From positions 3,162,001 to 3,226,000 of the forward strand of contig OZ242030.1 in the NCBI GenBank assembly GCA_965205055.1: a stretch of 64,000 nucleotides of DNA, in the 5' to 3' direction. A program made the translations under genes and the position numbers. Origin of the DNA: CBDBBY01 sp965205055. Lineage in GTDB: Bacteria > Pseudomonadota > Alphaproteobacteria > Rhodobacterales > Rhodobacteraceae. Positions 8,696 to 15,907 of the stretch are shown piece by piece. The notes under the pieces were generated by a model. That model searched no databases and was not told the DNA's origin. It was given only the letters and a program-made list of their open reading frames with translations. Within the stretch, counting starts at the first letter, position 1. Every line of letters begins with the position of its first letter.

Positions 8696-8724
8696 CTTGA
8701 AGGCGTGGAATGCGAAACCTATAT
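8696..8724 (+). promoter_or_regulatory. Predicted sigma-32 (RpoH) heat-shock promoter of dnaK
   Basis: CTTG at 8696-8699, an 18-base spacer and CCTATAT at 8718-8724, a match to the alphaproteobacterial RpoH consensus CTTG-N17/18-CYTATNT. It lies about 110 bases before the dnaK start and points at dnaK. No CIRCE inverted repeat (the HrcA operator) is seen between alkB and dnaK, so RpoH control is the simplest model. Confidence 0.65.
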
Positions 8725-8832
8725 ACCGCGAGTGCCGGATGAAACCATGTTCGGCAAGCAAGAATGCGAACCGGAGAAAATCTGCCCGCTTCCGGCGGAA
8801 TGCAGGGCGTTTCTCGGATACAGGAGTAGACA

Positions 8833-10758
8833 ATGGGCAAAGTCATTGGGATCGACCTCGGAACGACCAATTCATGCGTCGCGATAATGGACGGTTCGAA
8901 TCCGAAGGTCATCGAAAATTCCGAAGGGGCGCGGACCACGCCGTCCATCGTGGCGTTCACGGAGGGCGAGCGGCTGGTGGGCCAGTCCGCGAAGCGGCAG
9001 GCGGTGACGAATTCGGAAAACACCGTGTTCGCCGTCAAGCGGCTCATCGGACGGCGCGCCGACGACGCGTCTCTGGCCAAGGACAAGAAGCACCTGCCTT
9101 ACGCCGTGATCGACGGCGGGAACGGCGACGCATGGGTGGAGGCGCGCGGCGAAAAGTTTTCCCCGGCCCAGATTTCGGCCTTCATCCTGCAGAAGATGAA
9201 GGAAACCGCCGAAGACCATCTCGGCGAGGCCGTCGAGCAGGCGGTCATAACCGTCCCGGCGTATTTCAACGACGCGCAGCGGCAGGCCACCAAGGACGCC
9301 GGCAAGATCGCCGGCCTCGAGGTGCTCAGGATCATCAACGAGCCGACCGCGGCCGCGCTTGCGTACGGACTCGACAAGAACGAGTCCAAGGTCATCGCGG
9401 TCTACGATCTGGGGGGCGGAACTTTCGACATCACGATCCTCGAGATCGATGAAGGGCTGTTCGAAGTCAAAGCGACGAACGGCGATACCTTCCTCGGCGG
9501 CGAGGACTTCGACATGTGCATCGTCAAGCATCTCGCGGACGAGTTCAAGAAAGAGAAGGGCGTGGACCTCACGCTCGACAAGATGGCGCTGCAGCGGCTC
9601 AAGGAGGCGGCGGAGAAGGCCAAGATCGAGCTTTCGTCCAGCCAGCAGACGGACATCAACCAGCCGTTCATTTCAATGGATCCGAGCAGCGGGCAGCCGC
9701 TCCACCTCGTCATGAAGCTGACGAGGGCGAAGCTTGAGAGTCTCGTGGGCAGCCTGATCAAGAAATCGCTCAAGCCTTGCGCGGCCGCGTTGAAGGATGC
9801 CGGGGTTTCGAAAGACGACATCGACGAGATCGTTCTGGTCGGCGGCATGACCCGGATGCCGAAGGTGGTCGAGGAGGTCACCGGATTCTTCGGGAAGCAG
9901 CCGAACAAGGGCGTCAACCCGGACGAAGTCGTCGCGATGGGCGCCGCGATCCAAGCCGGCGTTCTCGGCGGCGACGTCAAGGATGTGGTTCTGCTCGACG
10001 TCACCCCGCTTTCGCTGGGCATCGAAACCCTCGGCGGCGTGTTCACGCGTCAGATCGAACGCAACACGACGATCCCGACCAAGAAGTCGAACATCTTCTC
10101 CACGGCTGAAGACAACCAGCCGGCGGTCACGATCCGGGTGTTCCAGGGCGAACGCGACATCGCCGAGCACAACAAGCTTCTGGGCCAGTTCAACCTCGAG
10201 GAGATTCCGCCCGCGCCACGCGGCATCCCCCAGATCGAAGTGACCTTCGACATCGACGCCAACGGGATCGTTTCCGTCTCCGCGAAGGACAAGGGCACGG
10301 GCAAGGAGCAGAAGATCACCATCCAGACCTCCGGCGGCCTTTCCGACGAAGACATCGACCGGATGATCAAGGATGCCGAGGAGAACGCCGAGGCCGACCG
10401 CGTCAGGAAGGAACTGGTCGAAACGAAGAACCAGGGCGAAGCGCTGGCCCATGCGACGAGGAAATCCTTGGAGGAGCATGGCGACAAGGTGGACAAGTCC
10501 ACGGTCGAGGCCATCGAACTCGCCTTGAACGCTTTGGACGAGGCGCTCAAGAGCGAAGATGCGGACAAGATCAAGGGCTCGACCAAGAATCTCGCCGACG
10601 CGTCGCAGAAGCTGGGCCAGGCGATATACGAAGCTCAAATGAAGGAAGAGGCGGCCCAGACCGAAGCTCCGGGCGATGCCGACGACGCGGCCGAGCAGAA
10701 AGACGATGTCGTCGATGCCGAATTCGAGGATGTCGACGCCGAGAAAAAGAAGCAGTAA
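8833..10758 (+). CDS. dnaK: Molecular chaperone DnaK (Hsp70)
   Basis: ATP-dependent chaperone that binds exposed hydrophobic peptides with the DnaJ and GrpE cochaperones. The 641-residue protein is full length. The nucleotide-binding domain starts GKVIGIDLGTTNSCVA, with VITVPAYFNDAQRQATKDAG, NEPTAAALAYGL and YDLGGGTFDITIL. The substrate-binding domain follows from about residue 390 (LLDVTPLSLGIETLGG), and the acidic tail ends DVVDAEFEDVDAEKKKQ. The ATG is preceded by caggagtaga, a good ribosome binding site. dnaJ follows 63 bases downstream; grpE is elsewhere in the window (32531-33454). Confidence 0.99.
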   Translation: MGKVIGIDLGTTNSCVAIMDGSNPKVIENSEGARTTPSIVAFTEGERLVGQSAKRQAVTNSENTVFAVKRLIGRRADDASLAKDKKHLPYAVIDGGNGDAWVEARGEKFSPAQISAFILQKMKETAEDHLGEAVEQAVITVPAYFNDAQRQATKDAGKIAGLEVLRIINEPTAAALAYGLDKNESKVIAVYDLGGGTFDITILEIDEGLFEVKATNGDTFLGGEDFDMCIVKHLADEFKKEKGVDLTLDKMALQRLKEAAEKAKIELSSSQQTDINQPFISMDPSSGQPLHLVMKLTRAKLESLVGSLIKKSLKPCAAALKDAGVSKDDIDEIVLVGGMTRMPKVVEEVTGFFGKQPNKGVNPDEVVAMGAAIQAGVLGGDVKDVVLLDVTPLSLGIETLGGVFTRQIERNTTIPTKKSNIFSTAEDNQPAVTIRVFQGERDIAEHNKLLGQFNLEEIPPAPRGIPQIEVTFDIDANGIVSVSAKDKGTGKEQKITIQTSGGLSDEDIDRMIKDAEENAEADRVRKELVETKNQGEALAHATRKSLEEHGDKVDKSTVEAIELALNALDEALKSEDADKIKGSTKNLADASQKLGQAIYEAQMKEEAAQTEAPGDADDAAEQKDDVVDAEFEDVDAEKKKQ

Positions 10759-10776
10759 TCCTCTCGCAGGCCAGAA

Positions 10777-10803
10777 GGGAACCGGCTGCGGAAGCTGGTT
10801 CCC
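10777..10803 (+). promoter_or_regulatory. Stem-loop between dnaK and dnaJ
   Basis: GGGAACC at 10777-10783 pairs with GGTTCCC at 10797-10803. After a G-T wobble, GCT pairs with AGC, closing a GCGGA loop; that is 11 pairs in all. There is no T-run after it, so it is unlikely to be a full terminator. It could cut back or stabilise the dnaK message relative to dnaJ. Confidence 0.6.
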
Positions 10804-10821
10804 AAGGCGGAGAATTCAGAG

Positions 10822-11958
10822 ATGGACAAGCGGGATTACTATGATGTGCTGGGAGTATCCCGAAACGCGTCCGGCGACGAGCTGAAGAAGGCGTATCGTC
10901 GCAAAGCCCGCGAACTCCATCCTGACCAGAACAAGGACAACCCGGGCGCGGCCGAAGAATTCAAGGCCGTGAATGAAGCGTACGACGTCCTGAAGGATCC
11001 GTCCAAAAAACAGGTTTACGACCAGTTCGGGCATGATGGACTCAGTTCGGCGGGCGCAAGCTCCGGATTCAGCACCTCCGGGGATTTCGGATCCGTTTTC
11101 TCGGACGTCTTCGGCGACATATTCGGCGACTTCATGGGAGGCGGCCGGTCGCGCGCCAACACGCGCGCGGCGAGGGGCGCCGATCTGCGGTACGATCTCC
11201 GCATCAGCCTTGCCGAAGCGTTCGCCGGAACCAGCAAGACGGTGACCGTGCAAAGCTCCGCCGCGTGCAAGTCCTGCGACGGGAAGGGCACCGAGGGCGG
11301 CGTTGTGCCACAGCAATGTCCGACCTGCTCCGGATCGGGGAAGGTCCGGGCTCAGCAGGGCTTCTTCACGATCGAAAGGACATGCCCGACCTGCCAGGGA
11401 GTCGGCAGGGTCATCCGGAATCCCTGCACGAACTGCGCCGGCGCGGGACGCGTCAAGGAAGACAGGACGATAAAGATAGAAGTGCCGCCCGGCGTCGATA
11501 CCGGCACCAGGATCAGGCTGGCGGGGCGCGGAGACGCCGGAATGAGAGGCGGCGGACCGGGGGATCTCTATGTCTTCGTCGATATCCCGGAACATGAGGT
11601 GTTCAGCCGCAACGACTCGGATCTCTATTGCCGCATGCCGATAGCCATGACGACCGCCGCGCTGGGCGGCGAAATCGAGGTGCCGACGATCAGCGGCGAA
11701 CGAACGAAAGTGAAAATCCTTCCCGGAAGCCAGTCCGGCCGGCGCATGAGGCTCGCAGGAAAGGGAATGCCGGAGCTGAAAAATTCGAACGTGCGGGGAG
11801 ACATGTTCATTGAACTCTTCGTCGAAACGCCGGTGAACCTGAGCTCCAAGCAGAAAGACCTCCTGCGGGAATTCGAAAAGGGCGGGAAGAACAACAGTCC
11901 TGAAAGCGCTTCCGTATTCAGCAAGGTCAAACGATTCTGGGACGACGTCAGCGGTTGA
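10822..11958 (+). CDS. dnaJ: Chaperone DnaJ (Hsp40)
   Basis: Cochaperone that delivers substrates to DnaK and stimulates its ATPase. J domain at residues 5-70 with the essential HPD at 33-35. A Gly/Phe-rich stretch is followed by four zinc-binding repeats CKSCDGKG, CPTCSGSG, CPTCQGVG and CTNCAGAG, then the C-terminal substrate-binding domains. At 378 residues it is a complete class A DnaJ. It is in the same orientation as dnaK, 63 bases after it, with gcggagaattcag upstream of the ATG. Probably shares the RpoH promoter upstream of dnaK. Confidence 0.98.
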   Translation: MDKRDYYDVLGVSRNASGDELKKAYRRKARELHPDQNKDNPGAAEEFKAVNEAYDVLKDPSKKQVYDQFGHDGLSSAGASSGFSTSGDFGSVFSDVFGDIFGDFMGGGRSRANTRAARGADLRYDLRISLAEAFAGTSKTVTVQSSAACKSCDGKGTEGGVVPQQCPTCSGSGKVRAQQGFFTIERTCPTCQGVGRVIRNPCTNCAGAGRVKEDRTIKIEVPPGVDTGTRIRLAGRGDAGMRGGGPGDLYVFVDIPEHEVFSRNDSDLYCRMPIAMTTAALGGEIEVPTISGERTKVKILPGSQSGRRMRLAGKGMPELKNSNVRGDMFIELFVETPVNLSSKQKDLLREFEKGGKNNSPESASVFSKVKRFWDDVSG

Positions 11959-12230
11959 TCGTGCCTCTTTCCGCTGCGCATCCGTTTGAATCAATTCCAA
12001 TTTCCGACCGTCGCGCGCGCTTGCGCACCGGGGAGTCTTTGGCAATCAGCCATTTCCGGAATTTGATGCGCCTGATTTTGTGAAGCCGCCCTGTCCAAGC
12101 CTGCGCTTCGGGCGCGATCGACGCTAATCATCTCGGCGAGCGCTGCGACGGCAAAACGCCCGACATAATCGACAATGCGCATGCAGCGGCGGATTTCGTC
12201 GGCGGAGCCCGCGCAACGCCGAACCTTTGC

Positions 12231-12604
12231 ATGTTCAAAGCAGGCGCGCAACGACAGGAAACGCTTTCGGTCGCCGGGCGGAAAGCGCGCGTTGACGCCT
12301 GCGTCTCGGGACAGGCAAGATTTATGCAGGGCCTTGAACGTTGCCGCGCCGGAATCGAAATTTCCGAGCGCGCAACCAGAGGGATGACGGTCGAAAAGGC
12401 GGAAGCGGACGAAACGATGCTTTCCCACGACGATCACAACGGCGCTACATTCTACGGGCACCAGCGATTCTGCGCACTGGTTCGAAACGGGAACCGCAAT
12501 CCTGAAATCTCGCTTGAAGACGGGCTATGGACGGTCCTGATCGGAGAAGCGTGCGAAGAGTCAGCAACGCGGTGGAACTTGAATCCTTGCCGGGATCGGC
12601 ATAG
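12231..12604 (+). pseudogene. C-terminal remnant of a Gfo/Idh/MocA-type oxidoreductase
   Basis: The reading frame from about 12380 gives DDHNGATFYGHQRFCALVR, then PEISLEDGLWTVLIGEACEE. This closely resembles the C-terminal end of Gfo/Idh/MocA-family dehydrogenases (HHG-S-TF-x-H-x-x-F followed by V-S-L-x-DGL-x-A-V-x-I-x-x-A-A-E-x-S). A frame change near 12565 restores a plausible terminus VELESLPGSA ending in TAG at 12602. The N-terminal Rossmann domain is absent or scrambled. The family call is from pattern recognition. It sits directly upstream of the sulfolactate genes and may be a lost member of that module. 11959-12230 shows nothing else. Confidence 0.5.
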
Positions 12605-12665
12605 CGGACGGTCGTCGATTTGAATGGTTGCCGTGTTGTCGGCCTGATCCGAAAGTGAGTCTGCA

Positions 12666-13592
12666 ATGATCTTGATATCCGAGTTCATGGACCAAGCTGC
12701 GGTCGCGGACCTCTCGGAAAGAATCGAAACCCGGTACGATCCCGGACTCGCCGACCGTCGGGACGAGCTGATTTCGCTGATGCCGAGGGCGGAAGCGCTG
12801 ATCGTCAGAAACCGCACGCGCGTGGACGAAACCCTGATCGATGCTTCGCCCGGACTGCGGTGCGTCGGCCGCCTCGGCGTCGGTCTCGACAACATCGATC
12901 TGAAAGCATGCGCGGAGAGGCGGATCGCCGTGTACCCCGCCACAGGCGCAAATGATCGAAGCGTTGCGGAGTACGTAATTTCATCGGCAATGCTGCTTCT
13001 TCGGAGAGCCTGCTTCAGCAAGGACGACGTTCTTGCCGGAAAATGGCCGCGCGAACAAAGCGTCGGCCGTGAAATCGCGGGAAAGACCATCGGATTGATC
13101 GGATTCGGCTCGACAGGAAAGGAAACCGGCCGGGTCGCGGCGGCGCTCGGCCTTGCGGTGCTGGCATGCGATCCCTGCTTCGCGGCGGACGCCGAAGCGC
13201 GGCGAATTGCGCAGCATGCCGAATTGAACGAACTTCTCGCCGCATCCGACATCGTGAGTCTCCACGTGCCTCTCGCGCCCGGAACGAAAGGCATGATGAA
13301 TCAGGAAAAAATATCCGCAATGAAACCGAGGGCGGTCCTGGTCAACGCCGCCCGCGGCGGCGTGCTGGACGAGGATGCCGCGATCGCCGCCCTGATGTCC
13401 GGGAAACTGGGCGGGCTTGCTTTGGACGTGTATGAGACCGAGCCGTTGACTCCGGAAGCCGCGGGCAAGTTCGCGGGAGTTCCCAACCTGCTGCTGACGC
13501 CGCACATCGGCGGCGTCACGGAAGAGTCGAATGTCCGCGTCAGCGCGGCGGTCGCGCAGAAGGTTGTGGCGCATTTGCTGAATTCACAATAA
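12666..13592 (+). CDS. slcC: (S)-sulfolactate dehydrogenase-like 2-hydroxyacid dehydrogenase
   Basis: NAD-dependent D-isomer-specific 2-hydroxyacid dehydrogenase, 308 residues. Opening ILISEFMDQAAVADL and RCVGRLGVGLDNIDL resemble SlcC, which oxidises (S)-sulfolactate to sulfopyruvate. The Rossmann motif is GLIGFGSTGKETG. The catalytic arginine is in VNAARGGVLDE, the glutamate in the DVYETEPL region and the histidine in LLTPHIGGVTEES. The context decides the substrate: two sulfopyruvate decarboxylase subunits follow within 30 bases, so the enzyme most likely feeds them. A 3-phosphoglycerate dehydrogenase role is less likely, because it lacks the long C-terminal regulatory domains. No suyAB, slcD or comC gene is seen here. 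Confidence 0.8.
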   Translation: MILISEFMDQAAVADLSERIETRYDPGLADRRDELISLMPRAEALIVRNRTRVDETLIDASPGLRCVGRLGVGLDNIDLKACAERRIAVYPATGANDRSVAEYVISSAMLLLRRACFSKDDVLAGKWPREQSVGREIAGKTIGLIGFGSTGKETGRVAAALGLAVLACDPCFAADAEARRIAQHAELNELLAASDIVSLHVPLAPGTKGMMNQEKISAMKPRAVLVNAARGGVLDEDAAIAALMSGKLGGLALDVYETEPLTPEAAGKFAGVPNLLLTPHIGGVTEESNVRVSAAVAQKVVAHLLNSQ

Positions 13593-13621
13593 GAAAACGC
13601 GACGATTGAAGGACAAGCTCA

Positions 13622-14128
13622 ATGCCGACAGCCACCGACAAGAAGATTATCGACTGCCTCGCCGCGAACGGCATCGGGTTCGTCACGTCCGTGCCCTGCA
13701 AACAGTTGTCGGGATTGATCGAGCTCGTGGATGACGCCGATGGAATTATGCACGTGCCGTCCAACAAGGAAGATGAAGGAATGGGCCTGTGCGTCGGAGC
13801 CTATTTGGGTGGCGCGAAGTCCTGCATCTTGATGCAGAACACTGCTCTCGGAGTCGTCGTGAATACCTTGGCGACGCTGGTGCAATTCTATCGGGTTCCG
13901 CTGCCCATGATCATCAGCTACAGAGGCGAAGTCGGAGAAAAAGTGGCGTGCCAAGTTGAGATGGCCATTCATACCAAGCCATTGCTCGAGCAGCTGCATG
14001 TGCCTTGGCATCACTTGAGCCACGTCGGAGAGGCCGACAGGATCGACGGCATCATCAAGCACTCGTTCATGTCCAAGAAGCCGGTGGCGGTATTGGCCGA
14101 CGCCCGGTTCTGGGGGAGCGCATCATGA
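13622..14128 (+). CDS. comD: Sulfopyruvate decarboxylase subunit alpha
   Basis: Pyrimidine-binding subunit of ThDP-dependent sulfopyruvate decarboxylase, which converts sulfopyruvate to sulfoacetaldehyde and CO2. The 168-residue protein carries FVTSVPCKQLSGLIEL, then VPSNKEDEGMGLCVGAYLGG, with the conserved glutamate that activates ThDP (E-D-E in SNKEDEG), and later LIMQNTALGVVVNTL-like text. It begins 29 bases after slcC and overlaps comE by four bases (ATGA), so the subunits are translationally coupled. In bacteria this pair belongs to sulfolactate/cysteate catabolism; in archaea to coenzyme M synthesis. The neighbouring dehydrogenase favours the catabolic role. Confidence 0.9.
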   Translation: MPTATDKKIIDCLAANGIGFVTSVPCKQLSGLIELVDDADGIMHVPSNKEDEGMGLCVGAYLGGAKSCILMQNTALGVVVNTLATLVQFYRVPLPMIISYRGEVGEKVACQVEMAIHTKPLLEQLHVPWHHLSHVGEADRIDGIIKHSFMSKKPVAVLADARFWGSAS

Positions 14129-14688
14129 ACCGTTACGAGCTTCTGAAATCGCTGACGCCACTCCTCGAGGACCGTCTGATCGTTTGCAACATCGGCTCCC
14201 CGTCGCAAGAGCTTCATGCCTTGCTCGACCAGCCGAGCAATTTCTACATGCTCGGAACGATGGGGCTCTGCTCGTCGATCGGGCTGGGGCTGGCGCTCTC
14301 CCAGAAAGAGCATGTCGTGGCGATCGACGGCGACGGCTCGGTTCTCACCAACCTCGCTACGCTTTCAACGATCGGCAACAATCCTGCCGGGAACTTCACG
14401 CTCCTGATCGTGGACAACGGAACTTACGGCTCGACCGGCGATCAGCCGACGTACGCCGGGCTGAGAACCTCGCTTGCCGAAGTCGCGAAAGCATGCGGAT
14501 GCGAACATGTCGTCCAGTGCGCGGCAGAGGAAACGGCGGCGGCGCTGGAAGAGGCGATCGCGTCGGATCTGATGACTGTCATCGTGTCGAAATGCGACTC
14601 GGGAAACGTCGATGTTCCGGTGGTCCCGCTTGATCCGGTCTACATCAAGGAGCGATTCATGATCGAAGTGGAAAGCCGCAAAGGGTGA
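14125..14688 (+). CDS. comE: Sulfopyruvate decarboxylase subunit beta
   Basis: ThDP-binding subunit, 187 residues from the ATG at 14125. The diphosphate and Mg site is GDGSVLTNLATLSTIGNN, with the second asparagine in LLIVDNGTYGSTGDQPT, the classic GDGS-to-NN layout. NIGSPSQEL and MLGTMGLCSSIGLGLAL match the family. It overlaps comD by ATGA. The product sulfoacetaldehyde would normally be handled by Xsc or a dehydrogenase, neither of which is in the window. Confidence 0.9.
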   Translation: MNRYELLKSLTPLLEDRLIVCNIGSPSQELHALLDQPSNFYMLGTMGLCSSIGLGLALSQKEHVVAIDGDGSVLTNLATLSTIGNNPAGNFTLLIVDNGTYGSTGDQPTYAGLRTSLAEVAKACGCEHVVQCAAEETAAALEEAIASDLMTVIVSKCDSGNVDVPVVPLDPVYIKERFMIEVESRKG

Positions 14689-15075
14689 CACGCGCCCAGT
14701 TGATTGCGATTTGACAACTATTGGAGTGGCGGCCTTACTCTGAATTCAAATCGGCTGGGTTCTATCGAACTGGCGGCCGGTTGTTGCCGCCGTTTTGACG
14801 GACCGCGCAATCGACGGCAATCGCTCGAGTCATATTGTTCCTTTATGCTCATTCCAATGGTCATCGACACGCAAGCCCTGCCGCTCGGCGCTACGCATCT
14901 GGACAAGGCTTGTCGACGCCGAGATCGAGGCGAGAACGTGTGTCCGAAAAATATGGTCACTGAATAGGTCCGGCGCGGATTGGCCATCCGCTGAGTTTTT
15001 CCGCTTGCATACATGCCCGAATCGAACAACATAGATGCGGATACCCGCCGGCAGTGCCTTAAGTTGTCGGCTCGA
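14689..15075. other. Gene-free stretch after comE
   Basis: No supported gene. A TTGACA at 14712-14717 could be a -35 element but has no convincing -10. The stretch ends at the hairpin at 15076. Confidence 0.35.
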
Positions 15076-15106
15076 GGGCCGCTCTCGGAGCGGCTCTTGC
15101 TTTTTT
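15076..15106 (+). terminator. Rho-independent terminator
   Basis: GCCGCTC (15078-15084), loop TCG and GAGCGGC (15088-15094), extended by two further pairs to a nine-pair stem. After a short cttgc spacer comes a run of six T at 15101-15106. This is the best intrinsic terminator in the window. It sits just nine bases before the ATG of the truncated NYN gene. Confidence 0.75.
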
Positions 15107-15114
15107 CGGAGACA

Positions 15115-15369
15115 ATGATGAGAACGAGTGTTTATGTCGACGGATTCAACTTGTACTATGGAGCGCTCAAGAGAACGAATTGCAAGTGGCTGAATCCAGT
15201 CGAACTGGCGCGCCGGTCGTTGTTGCGGGAATGTCTTGCGGACGGGTTGCCTTGCTTCACTGATTGGGCATCCGGAATTCCGGACAAGAACTTGCCAACC
15301 TATCAACAATCCGACGTCGACGCACTCGGCGCGCCGCCTGACAGAAGGCCGCGAGATGGCAGTTCTTGA
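15115..15369 (+). pseudogene. Truncated NYN-domain (LabA-like) ribonuclease gene
   Basis: 84 residues opening MMRTSVYVDGFNLYYGALK, then CKWLNPVELAR, the N-terminal signature of NYN-domain proteins: the VDGFN aspartate is part of the PIN-like metal site. A segment FTDWASGIPDKNLPTYQQ follows, similar to the next family block, after which the similarity stops. The aspartate-rich middle and C-terminal part (normally giving about 200-250 residues) are missing, so it is read as a 3'-truncated or frameshifted copy. It starts immediately after a strong terminator, so it is probably not read from upstream. Confidence 0.65.
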
Positions 15370-15907
15370 CTTTCCATGATATCAGCCGCATTCCTGTGCG
15401 AGCGACGGATATCTCCTCTAGACCGATCCGCATCGAATGGCGATCTCATCTGCCGCGTCAGGACTTGCGCTTTTCGCCAATGCGCCGAGCATCGGCGCTG
15501 TCCGTTGTTCGAAAATCGCGCATTGCCCGGCGATGGCGCGATCATCCAAGGAAGGTTCACTGATTAGGTTGCTGGAATTAGCCGACGATCGCAGTCTTGG
15601 AGCCATGAATTGAACGTTGGCTTCATGGAATCGAAATGGCGGATGGCCGACGATTGTCTTAAGGCGGCATCGGAACTATTTTTCGCAATGCCAACCGGAA
15701 TCGTCATCAAGCCCTTGCCGTCCGCGCACATCGACGATGCTCGTCTTGAATCGGGCTCCAATCAGAAAACTCGTGACGCCGTCGCGCTGTGCGTCCTATG
15801 CGCACGGCGAACAAAACACGTCAAATGGAAGATCGATTCCAGCTCGCGAGATTGCCGTCGCGCGCATTTTTATTTTTCTTTCCTTGTACGATTGATCTGA
15901 CAACGCC
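15370..15907. other. Gene-free or decayed stretch before the methylase gene
   Basis: 540 bases with several short ORFs on both strands and none recognisable. It may contain scrambled 3' parts of the NYN gene, but I could not align any frame to it. No hairpin or repeat stands out. Confidence 0.35.

Noticed and set aside
10816..12045. 409-codon minus-strand ORF over dnaJ
   Set aside because: Complement of dnaJ with arginine/alanine-rich, motif-free sequence.
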